Assembly (NCBI GenBank): GCA_030148425.1
Contig: JASBTM010000008.1
Coordinates: 310,001 to 374,000 of the forward strand
Length of the DNA stretch: 64,000 nucleotides
Direction of reading: 5' to 3'
DNA from: Hyphomicrobium sp.
GTDB lineage: Bacteria; Pseudomonadota; Alphaproteobacteria; Rhizobiales; Hyphomicrobiaceae
Every line of letters begins with the position of its first letter. Position 1 is the stretch's first letter. The notes below the pieces were generated by a model, which saw only the letters and a list, made by a program, of their open reading frames with translations, searched no databases and was not told the DNA's origin. The position numbers and the translations under genes are program-made. Shown here piece by piece: positions 53,657 through 63,066 of this stretch.

Positions 53657-53766
53657 AAAAAAAAGAAGCGCGCCGGCTGCTTTGGGGACCGGCGCGCTTC
53701 GACGTCAGAACATCTTGGGTGGGGACGGCCCCGGGGGGACGGGGCTGAGATGTTCAACGGACGTCT
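53657..53766 (-). ncRNA. Candidate structured sRNA or leader ending at a strong intrinsic terminator
   Basis: 12-bp perfect stem GAAGCGCGCCGG/CCGGCGCGCTTC with minus-strand T8; upstream nested inverted repeats GACGTC..GACGTC, GAACATCT..AGATGTTC; C-rich segments CCCCGUCCCCCC; no credible ORF. Confidence 0.5.
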
Positions 53767-54171
53767 TGAGTTGCACTTACTATGGCGTGAGAGAGGAACT
53801 TGGAGCGCCTCTTGCGACCTAGATACTGACAGCATCGAGAGCGAGGATATTCTCTCTTCGCACAATGGATTGCAGAAACGCACGGCATGAGAGGCATCGA
53901 GCCAAGCCGAGTCGGCCGGGTGCACCGGAAAAATCGATTTTTTCGAAGCACCCCAAACTCGCTTCCAAGGGAGTCATACCTTGGTATGTGCCTGCTAATC
54001 TCACGATGTAGAACCGGAAACGCTTGTAGAATGGAGCCTCTCCGCATCCCCCCGTACTTTCGTCTCAAGCTCGCTGGCCAACGAAACTCGAGCTTGATCG
54101 CGAAACATACTCGAGAAGCGATCGAGTTCGCCGGCCGGTGACATCAGCTCGAACCCGGAAGGTCCAACGCG

Positions 54172-54771
54172 ATGCCGCCCCAAATGTCGTCAAGCTTCCA
54201 CGGAAATGCGGCGCTGTTCCAGCCCATCGAAACGACGTTTGCTGGCGCAATGCCCGCCTTCGAGGGCGGGTCGCTGGTTCTTGATCGCCTAGTCAAGGCG
54301 TTGGTCGAAGCGGGCGTAAATCCGGATAAGCTCGACCGGCGCGAGGAGAATGCAAAGCGGCTTGCAATTGTCGCTCGCCTTTTCGAACTCCCTGTTTCGG
54401 CTAGCGTCGCTTCGGAGCCGGCACCGAGAAAGGCCGCATCTGCGTTGCCAAAGTGGCGCTTGAAGCGAGTAATCGAATACGTCGAAGGTCACATCTCGGA
54501 ACAGATCACCCTGGCGGAACTCGCGTCGACAGCCGGTATGAGCCGGATGTATTTCGCCAGCCAGTTCAGGGCAGCGACGGGTCTTCGTCCGCACGACTAT
54601 GTGCTGCACAAGCGTATCGAACGCGCACAGCACCTGCTTCTGAACACATCCGAATCGCTCGTGGAAATCGCCCTCAGCGTCGGGTTCCAGACGCAGGCGC
54701 ACTTCACCACTATATTCAAGAAGATCGTCGGCAATACGCCGCTCCGCTGGCGCCGCGAGCAGCAGCTTTGA
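54172..54771 (+). CDS. AraC-family transcriptional regulator
   Basis: VIEYVEGHISEQITLAELASTAGMSRMYFASQFRAATGLRPHDYVLHKRIERAQHLLLNTSESLVEIALSVGFQTQAHFTTIFKKIVGNTPLRWRR. Confidence 0.95.
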   Translation: MPPQMSSSFHGNAALFQPIETTFAGAMPAFEGGSLVLDRLVKALVEAGVNPDKLDRREENAKRLAIVARLFELPVSASVASEPAPRKAASALPKWRLKRVIEYVEGHISEQITLAELASTAGMSRMYFASQFRAATGLRPHDYVLHKRIERAQHLLLNTSESLVEIALSVGFQTQAHFTTIFKKIVGNTPLRWRREQQL

Positions 54772-54914
54772 TGAGCGCCCCGGCACTAACCGCGGGCACG
54801 CTGGCCAAGCCCCGTTGACCGCCGACCGACGGAGTTGAAACCCGTTTAGAGGCCACAGCCGGTCAAACAGGCCTACTCGATGGCCAAGAGCGCCATATTA
54901 GGGCGCATCAGATA

Positions 54915-55001
54915 TGGTGCGGTTGAGAGGACTCGAACCTCCACGCCGTTTCCAGCGCTACCACCTCAAGGTAGTGCGTCTACCAATTCCGCCACAACCG
55001 C
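54915..55001 (-). tRNA. tRNA-Leu (anticodon GAG), CCA encoded
   Basis: Minus strand GCGGTTGTGGCGGAATTGGTAGACGCACTACCTTGAGGTGGTAGCGCTGGAAACGGCGTGGAGGTTCGAGTCCTCTCAACCGCACCA; class II variable arm, GGTTCGAGTCC T-arm, 7-bp acceptor. Confidence 0.97.
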
Positions 55002-55246
55002 AGTTCAGACCCTTGGATCTGGAGATCGCGAAGGGCCTTTGGCGATGCCCAAAATCCGCGAAGACGCCGACGTATCAGAGCGCTTCTCCGAACGCAAGCG
55101 GCAGATTGGCAGGAAATGCCGCTTACCCGCAAATGGCGTGACTCACTCTATATATATGCACCTGCACCGTAAGGTTTCGGCCTTACCCGCCAGTCGCTCA
55201 ATATCGGTCAAAAGCCCCTGCTCGCAGTCCAAGCCGGCTCATCATT

Positions 55247-55963
55247 ATGGCGCATCCATTAAAAATGCCGATTGCCACCCGCCTGCCGCCAGTCGAATGG
55301 GCAATCAGCGGCGGATACGTCAATTACGAACACGCGCTGGATGTCATGGCCCGGCGCGCAACTGCAATCCGCGAAGGTGAGGCTAATGAACTCGTCTGGC
55401 TGCTCGAACACCCTCCGCTCTACACGGCCGGGACGAGCGCCAGAGACGAGGACCTTCTTAATTCCAACGCCTTGCCCGTGTTTCGCACCGCGCGCGGTGG
55501 TCAGTTCACCTACCATGGGCCAGGTCAGCGCGTGGCGTATGTCATGCTTGACCTCGACCGGCGCGGACGTGACATCCGGGAGTTCATCACGCGGCTCGAA
55601 AAATGGCTGATCGCGGCACTCGCGGAATTTAACGTGACTGGAGAAATTCGCAGCGATCGGGTGGGAATCTGGGTGACCCGGCCTGCCCGTGGTGAGCACG
55701 TCGAAGATAAGATCGCGGCGATAGGACTGCGCGTCAGCCGATGGGTATCGACGCACGGGATCGCACTCAACGTCGACCCAGATCTTTCACACTTCGAGGG
55801 CATCGTGCCTTGCGGCATTCGCGATCACGGCGTCACCAGCCTCGCGGACCTCGGCCTGCCGGTATCCATGTATGATGTGGACGTCGCGCTTCGAACGAGT
55901 TTCCAGCGGGTATTCGGACCGACAAAACTGGTCGACGCGCCGGAACTTGAGGCCAGCCAATGA
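55247..55963 (+). CDS. lipB: Octanoyltransferase (lipoyl(octanoyl) transferase)
   Basis: [80 protein letters not shown]. Confidence 0.98.
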   Translation: MAHPLKMPIATRLPPVEWAISGGYVNYEHALDVMARRATAIREGEANELVWLLEHPPLYTAGTSARDEDLLNSNALPVFRTARGGQFTYHGPGQRVAYVMLDLDRRGRDIREFITRLEKWLIAALAEFNVTGEIRSDRVGIWVTRPARGEHVEDKIAAIGLRVSRWVSTHGIALNVDPDLSHFEGIVPCGIRDHGVTSLADLGLPVSMYDVDVALRTSFQRVFGPTKLVDAPELEASQ

Positions 55964-56092
55964 GATTTGAGAGTTCGGCCCGCGATCAGGCCCGTAAGCT
56001 TAGCACCTGAAACTTCGACAAAAAAGAAAAGGCGCCTGCATCCGAGGGGGACACAAGCGCCGTTTGAAGAATTACCGCAACCTCTTCCTGCT

Positions 56093-56464
56093 TCAATTTC
56101 CTTCCCGCCCATCCGAGGCGCTGCCAACGAGCGGCGCGCCCCCTCTGTCGCGAGAATCGAAGTAGAGAAGCCCCTGTTCAACCAAAACACTTTCCGAACC
56201 GTTCAGTTCGTACTCGTCGTTCGCATTGTCATTGAGGCGGATGATGCAGCTCTTCTGACAGACCCCATCGATCACCTTACCAATTGGAAGAACTTCATCC
56301 TGGCGGGACGAGCCCTCGGTGATGGTGAGCTTGACCTCTCTGTCACCTCGGTTGGCAATCGTGGCTGCAGAAACAGCCGAGGTCGTAAGAAGAACTGCGA
56401 TCGCGCTGGCCGTAATAACCTGAAGGCCGAAACGGCCGCTCCTGCGATCGCGGTAGAAAGTCAT
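56093..56464 (-). CDS. Secreted hypothetical protein
   Basis: VITASAIAVLLTTSAVSAATIANRGDREVKLTITEGSSRQDEV; start ATG overlaps the stop of the upstream micro-ORF. Confidence 0.7.
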   Translation of the reverse strand: MTFYRDRRSGRFGLQVITASAIAVLLTTSAVSAATIANRGDREVKLTITEGSSRQDEVLPIGKVIDGVCQKSCIIRLNDNANDEYELNGSESVLVEQGLLYFDSRDRGGAPLVGSASDGREGN

Positions 56465-56532
56465 TACTTCTTCTTCTTCGCTGCCTTCTTGGCAGGGGCC
56501 TTCTTGACGGCTTTCTTTGCGGCTTTAGCCAT
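56464..56532 (-). CDS. 22-aa Lys/Ala-rich histone-H1-tail-like peptide
   Basis: ATGGCTAAAGCCGCAAAGAAAGCC..TAA encodes MAKAAKKAVKKAPAKKAAKKKK; GGAAGGA SD-like sequence upstream; TAATG overlap with next gene. Confidence 0.6.
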   Translation of the reverse strand: MAKAAKKAVKKAPAKKAAKKKK

Positions 56533-56707
56533 TTTCAATCGTCCTTCCGTTTGATCGTTGACAGACGCACGCCTGTCGACCCGACTCTAGTCAGGTCATT
56601 TTTGACATTGATGAGATTTAAGACGATGCACAAACGAAATTTGGTGTTTGGTGATATCGGAAATTTCGATAGATGAGACTTCGCCTCAACGATGAGGATC
56701 TCAACGG

Positions 56708-57553
56708 ATGGACGTCAATCTCGCTCGTACATTCCTTGTCGTCGCCGAAACGGGAAGCTTCGTCGACACCGCACGCAAGCTAAACATCACCCAATCGACT
56801 GTATCGGCGCGCATCAAAGGCCTCGAAGATTTGCTCGGCCGCCCGCTCTTCACGCGTTCCAAATCCGGCGCAGAACTAACGGGCGCCGGCGAACTTTTTC
56901 AGAAACACGCGCTGGCGATGGTGCGCGTTTGGCAACAGGCGCAGCTTCAAGTTTCGCTCGCCGACCAGCATCCTGAACACATTTCGGTTGGCGCTCCTTT
57001 GAGCTTATGGAGCGATTTTCTGCTGAAATGGGCCGCTGGAATGCGCATTCAGATCCCGGGCATAGCCGTGTCGGCAACGGCCGGACCATCGGCTGTACTG
57101 GGTCAAAGGCTGATCGAAGGAACGCTGGATCTCGCGATTATGTATCGCCCGTCCCCGCCACCGGGCCTTACGATCGAGCATCTCTTCGATGAGGAATTCA
57201 TACTCGTCTCATCGGCGAAGGCGGGGCGGCGCGGAGTTAACGATTACCTGTTGATCGATTGGGGAACGGATTTCGTGCAGGATCATGCCGCTGCTTTTCC
57301 TGAGCACGCAAACCCCGCGATCAGTCTCGATCTCGGTCCGATGGGGCTCGATTACCTTCTTGCAAACGAATGCTCGGGTTATTTCCCTGCCCGCATGGTG
57401 CGCAAGCTGATCGCCCGGGGACGTGTTCGCGAGCCGAAGCGGTCACGCAAATTCGTCTACCCCGTCTATATGGTCTATCCCGAAACTCGGAACGAAGAGG
57501 CTTACGAGCCTATTCTGCGGGGATTGCGGCGGGCGGCAGCGAAGCTCGGCTGA
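56708..57553 (+). CDS. LysR-family transcriptional regulator
   Basis: MDVNLARTFLVVAETGSFVDTARKLNITQSTVSARIKGLEDLLGRPLFTRSKSGAELTGAGELF. Confidence 0.96.
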   Translation: MDVNLARTFLVVAETGSFVDTARKLNITQSTVSARIKGLEDLLGRPLFTRSKSGAELTGAGELFQKHALAMVRVWQQAQLQVSLADQHPEHISVGAPLSLWSDFLLKWAAGMRIQIPGIAVSATAGPSAVLGQRLIEGTLDLAIMYRPSPPPGLTIEHLFDEEFILVSSAKAGRRGVNDYLLIDWGTDFVQDHAAAFPEHANPAISLDLGPMGLDYLLANECSGYFPARMVRKLIARGRVREPKRSRKFVYPVYMVYPETRNEEAYEPILRGLRRAAAKLG

Positions 57554-57605
57554 GCCGAGATCACGGAACATAACCGTATGTTTCGCACCGCCCGCGCAAT
57601 TGATC

Positions 57606-59624
57606 TCAAGCGAATTCGATGATGACGGCATCCACCGCGAGGCTATCGCCAGGTTTCGCCGCGACCTTCTTCACCGTGCCGTCGCGCTCCGCCTTCAAGA
57701 TGTTTTCCATCTTCATGGCTTCGACGACCGCGAGATTATCGCCAGCCTTGACCTCCTGCCCCTCGACGACGTTCACGACCTTGATCAGGCCCGGCATCGG
57801 ACACAGCAGGAATTTCGACATGTCGGCGGGCACTTTCACCGGCATCAGCGCTGCAAGCTCGACCTCACGCTGCGTATAGACGTAGGTCGGAGCCTGAATG
57901 CCGCGATATGAAAGGGTCAGCCCGTTCGGAATGGGGCGGACCTGCACAGCGACATCCGCTCCATCGACGGTTCCGAACCAGACAGGCTCGCCCGGCCACC
58001 ACTCCGACGTGATCTCCATCGTTTTGCTGGGCTGGCCATCTTTGTCGAGAATCGAAATGTAGTAAGGACCGGGGATGACGCCGAGCGCCTCGATCTCCAC
58101 TGTCGCCGTACCGACTTTGACGATCCGCCGCTTGGCAAAACTGACGCCCTGGCCCGACATCTGGTGCGTGATGTCCCTGCGGCGCGCGTTGCTCAAGTGG
58201 TCGATGGTCGCCGCCACAGCCGCGAGCGTGATCAAATGCTGGCCCTCAGGCTCGCGCGGCACGAAGCCCTCGGGGAATTCCTCCTTGATGAAGCCCGTCG
58301 AAATCTCGCCCGACCGCCAGCGCGGATGCTGCATGACCGCGGAAACAAACGGCACATTGTGCTGGATGCCGTCGATATAAAAGGCATCGAGCGCGATTGA
58401 TTGTGCGTCGATGGCTTCAAGACGGGTCGGCGCGTGCGTCACGAGCTTGGCGATCATCGGATCGTAGTACATCGAGATCTCGCCGCCTTCGAACACGCCA
58501 GTATCGTTGCGCACGGTGACGCCGTCTTTCGAACCCTCGGCAGGCGGCCGGTACTTCACGAGACGGCCGATCGACGGCAGGAAGTTCCGGAACGGATCTT
58601 CCGCATAAACGCGGCTTTCGACGGCCCACCCCTTCAACTTGATGTCCGACTGTTTGAACGGAAGCTTTTCGCCAGCCGCCACGCGGATCATCTGCTCGAC
58701 GAGATCGATACCCGTGACGAGTTCGGTCACGGGATGCTCGACCTGCAGACGGGTGTTCATCTCGAGAAAATAGAAAGAGCGGTCCTGACCGGCGACAAAT
58801 TCCACGGTGCCGGCGCTATCGTAGCCCACGGCCTTCGCCAGCGCGACGGACTGCTCGCCCATCGCCTTGCGGGTCTTCTCGTCGAGCAGCGGCGACGGAG
58901 CTTCTTCCAGGACCTTCTGGTTACGCCTCTGGATCGAGCATTCGCGCTCTCCGAGGTAAACGACATTCCCGTGCTTGTCGCCGAGCACCTGAATCTCGAT
59001 GTGTCGCGGATTTTCGATGAACTTTTCGACGAAGCAGCGGTCGTCTCCGAATGACGATTTCGCCTCCGAGCGTGCAAGCTCGAAGCCCTCGGCCGCTTCC
59101 TTGGCGTTGTAGGCGATGCGCATACCCTTGCCGCCGCCGCCGGCGGAGGCCTTGATCATGACCGGATAGCCGATCTCGTTGGCGATCTTGACCGCGTGCT
59201 TGCTGTCGCTGATTTCGCCCATATAGCCTGGCACGGTCGAAACCTTGGCTGCCGCGGCGGCTTTCTTGCTCTCGATCTTATCGCCCATGGCGGCAATCGC
59301 CTTGGCGTTCGGCCCGATGAAAACGATGCCGTTCTTCTCAAGCTCCCGCGGGAACGCCTCGCGCTCGGACAGGAAGCCATAGCCGGGGTGAACGGCTTCC
59401 GCCCCGGTCTGTTTGCAGGCCGCGATGATCTTATCCATCACGAGGTAGGATTCAGCGGCGGGCGCAGCCCCGATGTAGACTGCCTCGTCCGCCATCTCCA
59501 CGTGAAGCGCGTCCCGATCGGCATCGGAATAGACGGCGACGGTCTTGATGCCCATCTTGCGAGCGGTTTTGATGACGCGGCAGGCGATTTCTCCGCGATT
59601 GGCGATGAGGATCTTCTTGAACAT
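57606..59624 (-). CDS. pccA: Propionyl-CoA carboxylase alpha subunit-like biotin carboxylase with biotinyl domain
   Basis: MFKKILIANRGEIACRVIKTARKMGIKTVAVYSDADRDALHVEMADEAV..; C-terminal NLAVVEAMKMENILKAERDGTV. Confidence 0.92.
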   Translation of the reverse strand: MFKKILIANRGEIACRVIKTARKMGIKTVAVYSDADRDALHVEMADEAVYIGAAPAAESYLVMDKIIAACKQTGAEAVHPGYGFLSEREAFPRELEKNGIVFIGPNAKAIAAMGDKIESKKAAAAAKVSTVPGYMGEISDSKHAVKIANEIGYPVMIKASAGGGGKGMRIAYNAKEAAEGFELARSEAKSSFGDDRCFVEKFIENPRHIEIQVLGDKHGNVVYLGERECSIQRRNQKVLEEAPSPLLDEKTRKAMGEQSVALAKAVGYDSAGTVEFVAGQDRSFYFLEMNTRLQVEHPVTELVTGIDLVEQMIRVAAGEKLPFKQSDIKLKGWAVESRVYAEDPFRNFLPSIGRLVKYRPPAEGSKDGVTVRNDTGVFEGGEISMYYDPMIAKLVTHAPTRLEAIDAQSIALDAFYIDGIQHNVPFVSAVMQHPRWRSGEISTGFIKEEFPEGFVPREPEGQHLITLAAVAATIDHLSNARRRDITHQMSGQGVSFAKRRIVKVGTATVEIEALGVIPGPYYISILDKDGQPSKTMEITSEWWPGEPVWFGTVDGADVAVQVRPIPNGLTLSYRGIQAPTYVYTQREVELAALMPVKVPADMSKFLLCPMPGLIKVVNVVEGQEVKAGDNLAVVEAMKMENILKAERDGTVKKVAAKPGDSLAVDAVIIEFA

Positions 59625-59828
59625 CGGCGGGTTCCGGTCCTTCCCGTGAATATTTTGGCTGCCGCATTGTCGCAAGGCAACACGCCGTTCTAGAGCGTGT
59701 CCAAGGCCGCGTAAACACACCGTTGGCACCAGGATTGGCGGCCCCTCTGCGATCCGCTGCCGCATAACGAAAACCGCCGGCGAAGAGGGCTCGCCGGCGG
59801 CACAAAAGTAACGATACGGGGATGGGCG

Positions 59829-60836
59829 CTAAGCGGCCTGTCCCAGCCTGCAGACCGCTTCCGTAATGGTCGGGTGAACCCGTGGGCTTTCGTGGTTGAG
59901 GTATGAGACAAGGGCCCGTTCGCTCGGCGTGAGGCGGCCATCGCGGCCAAGACGCCCAACCAGCCAGGAGGGATCGGCTTCCGCGATCGTCTCATTCGTG
60001 ATGATCTCGATGCGCTGATGCTCGAGACGGGCCAGCGCCCGCTCCTCCACGCTCTGATCGTGATAGGCATCCTGCATCGACGAGAGGTTCGCGTGCACCA
60101 TCGACAGCAGGGAGAACAGCATCGAAGTTTGCCCGTCGTCTTCCTCTATGTCGGCATCCTGACGAAGGGCTTCCTCGCGCGAGGGTACCGAATAGCCTGA
60201 GGCCGACATCATCACGTTGGCAATCGCCTTGACGAAAAAGTCGGTCCAGATCGGATTGGGCGGCGAACCTGCAACGGCTTCGTCGATGTCGAACAGCACG
60301 TCCGCTTCAGCGCGCGTCACCGCAACATGGCCGTCGCCGCCGAAGGCATAGAGTATCCGCCTCAGGAGATCGACTTCGCACTCGGCAATGCGACCGTGCG
60401 CGATCGACTTGCCCTGACGCAACGGCCCCGCCCCACCGATGACGGCGTGGCGAACCTGCTCCAAAGCAAATTGCGATAGGCTTACGGGCGCCCAGCGCGC
60501 TTTATCCAACACACTTAGGAGAAGCTCCATTTCGGGCTTGCTCCGGATCTTTCCGTCGCGCGAAATCCGATCCATCAGCCACTGAGCGTTTGCCGCCGTG
60601 AGATAGCCGCGGGGCGGCTCCTGAAGAATGAGATAATCCGTAATGGCTTCGACGAAGAGATCCGGCCAATCGGCGTGCTGAACGGCGCAGGTCTGATGCA
60701 GCGCGATCAACAGATCTGCCTCGTCCGCCGAGGTCACGCCCTCTTCGTAGTAGGCGCGCTTCAAAAGCAGGAGATCGTCAAACTCGATGGTTTGCCGCTC
60801 CAAGATCTCGTCAATCGGCAGTGTCCGCAGCCCACC
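59829..60836 (-). CDS. Conserved hypothetical protein
   Basis: Intact acidic/helical ORF from MGGLRTLPIDEILERQTIEFDDLLLLKRAYYEEGVTSADEADLLIALHQTC; internal repeat-like DRISRDGKIR/RLGRDGRLT segments. Confidence 0.7.
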   Translation of the reverse strand, partial: GGLRTLPIDEILERQTIEFDDLLLLKRAYYEEGVTSADEADLLIALHQTCAVQHADWPDLFVEAITDYLILQEPPRGYLTAANAQWLMDRISRDGKIRSKPEMELLLSVLDKARWAPVSLSQFALEQVRHAVIGGAGPLRQGKSIAHGRIAECEVDLLRRILYAFGGDGHVAVTRAEADVLFDIDEAVAGSPPNPIWTDFFVKAIANVMMSASGYSVPSREEALRQDADIEEDDGQTSMLFSLLSMVHANLSSMQDAYHDQSVEERALARLEHQRIEIITNETIAEADPSWLVGRLGRDGRLTPSERALVSYLNHESPRVHPTITEAVCRLGQAA

Positions 60837-61387
60837 CATCGCAACCCCCAACGCCAAAACACGCTTTGGAGGTTAGGCAACGATGTTTAAGCGCGTCTTA
60901 AAGATCGTCAGAAATTGAGGATAAAAGCCTGCGTTTTCCGGCCGGTGGTAGCAAGACCACATGTCTATCGGGATCGCAGCTCGCGCCGCGATCCCGTTAG
61001 CCCCGCCGTGCTCCCGCATGCACAGAGGGAATGGAAAGTAATGATAGGAGTTGTCTACGCATCAGCATGAACGAATGCTGAAGGGCGCGCTATTTCTCTC
61101 CGGCAACTATCGCGGACAGAAAGGACCTACTCCAAAAGGAGAGCCCGTTCGGAGGGGGGATCCGAACGGGCGGTCGCCTGCTTGAGCGTGCGGTGTGGGT
61201 CGCAACGCCAACGCCAGGAACAGAGCATCACCGGACCAATGGAGAGATTCGGCAGTGCAATCGACGACTTGGGACACAGCGAGTTTCGCTACCGTCCCAG
61301 CTGTCACTAAGGAGAACGGCAGCATGCTTCGCATCCGTCGCCGCATGCGCTTCGAATAACATTACAAAATGGAAGGCTTTGAATTCG

Positions 61388-62107
61388 CTACGCCGCGAGC
61401 TGAGCGACAAGGCGCATCCGAGCTGCCGGGAGAAGCTGTCCACGTGGCGACAGCAGATACTTCTCGATGAAGTGACCCGTCAGCGCAAAACCAAGATTGA
61501 CGTCGTGCGTTGTCACCGGACCCGACCGTTGTTTAGTCAGAAACTGCGGAAGAGCCAGCAGCTTGTCCCGATAGGGCTCGCCCGCCGAAGCAGAAACGGC
61601 ACGACCGGATTTCGGCGAAACGTAGATCAATTGATCGTTCGATCCGGTCGCCGCGCACTGGCTAAGATCGAGACCAAAACCAAGTTCATCGAGCAGCGCC
61701 AGCTCCCACCTGACGAGCAGCGCGGGCCAGACCGTCGCATCGTCGAGAAATCCAAGAACGAAAAGGGTGATTTCATAAAGATTGGGATGCGGGTCCCGCT
61801 CGGGCAACAGGCCGGTAAGCGTCGTGATCGAGGAGAGCGCCATCAAAGCGCGAGCATCGTCGAGCGTTTCCGCGGCGAAGGCCCGGCGCATCTCGACGTT
61901 CATCGAACCGAGTTGGTCGGCGAGTCGCGCCTTCCAGGTGGCATCGACGTGATTGCCCGCCTGGAGAACGGGACGCAATCGCCGAGACCTGCCGCCATGA
62001 ACAAGCCCGGTGTGGCGCCCATGGGCACGCGTCCACAAATCGACCACCGCTGCCGTCTCGCCATGCGGCCTTACCGAAAGAACGATGCCTTCATCCGTCC
62101 ACTGCAT
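61388..62107 (-). CDS. recO: DNA repair protein RecO
   Basis: MQWTDEGIVLSVRPHGETAAVVDLWTRAHGRHTGLVHGGRSRRLRPVLQAGNHVDATWKARLADQLG. Confidence 0.97.
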   Translation of the reverse strand: MQWTDEGIVLSVRPHGETAAVVDLWTRAHGRHTGLVHGGRSRRLRPVLQAGNHVDATWKARLADQLGSMNVEMRRAFAAETLDDARALMALSSITTLTGLLPERDPHPNLYEITLFVLGFLDDATVWPALLVRWELALLDELGFGLDLSQCAATGSNDQLIYVSPKSGRAVSASAGEPYRDKLLALPQFLTKQRSGPVTTHDVNLGFALTGHFIEKYLLSPRGQLLPAARMRLVAQLAA

Positions 62108-62127
62108 GCGGCTTCATATCAGGCGAC

Positions 62128-63066
62128 TCAGGATTTGGGAAAAGGCAGTCCCATTTCCCGATACCGCTCAGGGTCGCTTTCCCAGTTTTCGCGCACTTTG
62201 ACGAACAGAAAGAGATGAACGCGATGGCCGGCCATCTCCTCGATGGCATGCCGCGCGCTGCTCGAAATCTTCTTGATCGTCTCGCCGCCCTTGCCGAGGA
62301 CGATTTTCTTCTGCCCGTCCCGCTCGACGTAGATCGTCTGCTCGACGCGCGCCGAGCCATCCTTCAGGGTTTTCCAATCCGTCGTTTCAACGGTCGTCGT
62401 GTAGGGGAGTTCCTGGTGCAGAAAGCGATAAACGCTCTCTCGCGTCATCTCTGCCGCCTGCGTCCGCATCGGCACATCGGTGACGTCGTCTTCTGAATAG
62501 TGCCACGGACCTACGGGCACGAGATTGGCAAGATAAGTCCGCAGATCCTGGATGCCCTTTCCTTCGAGAGCCGAGATCATGAAAATGCGGTCGGGCTTAA
62601 GCTGCTCATCCAGCGATTTCGCGAGTTCCAGAAGCTTCGGCTTGTCCTCGACGCGGTCGATCTTGTTCAGAACCACAATCTTGGGCATGCGCACCGACTT
62701 CAGACGCTCGACGATGCCTTCGACATCCTCTCCGAGGTGCGCGGCCGCGTCGAGAACGAACACCACGGCATCGGCGTCCTCAAGGCCGCCCCACGCAGCA
62801 TCGACCATCGCCCTATCGAGGCGTCGCTTTGGATTGAAGATGCCCGCCGTATCGATGAAGACAATCTGGCTGGCACCCTCCATCGCGATACCTCTGATCG
62901 GTGCTCGCGTGGTCTGAACCTTGTGCGAGACGATCGCAACCTTCGCGCCCACCAGAGCGTTGACAAGCGTCGACTTGCCGGCGTTCGTCGGTCCGATAAC
63001 GGCGACGAACCCACAACGGCGCTCGCCTTCGCTACCCGGCTGAGGGGATTGTTCAGATTCAGACAT
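62128..63066 (-). CDS. era: GTPase Era
   Basis: RCGFVAVIGPTNAGKSTLVNALVGAKVAIVSHKVQTTRAPIRGIA; KH domain YVERDGQKKIVLGKGGETIKKISSSARHAIEEMAG. Confidence 0.98.
   Translation of the reverse strand: MSESEQSPQPGSEGERRCGFVAVIGPTNAGKSTLVNALVGAKVAIVSHKVQTTRAPIRGIAMEGASQIVFIDTAGIFNPKRRLDRAMVDAAWGGLEDADAVVFVLDAAAHLGEDVEGIVERLKSVRMPKIVVLNKIDRVEDKPKLLELAKSLDEQLKPDRIFMISALEGKGIQDLRTYLANLVPVGPWHYSEDDVTDVPMRTQAAEMTRESVYRFLHQELPYTTTVETTDWKTLKDGSARVEQTIYVERDGQKKIVLGKGGETIKKISSSARHAIEEMAGHRVHLFLFVKVRENWESDPERYREMGLPFPKS

Noticed and set aside
61324-61359. 11-aa Arg-rich ORF MLRIRRRMRFE with a good SD
   Set aside because: Very short, with no same-strand downstream gene to regulate; insufficient support
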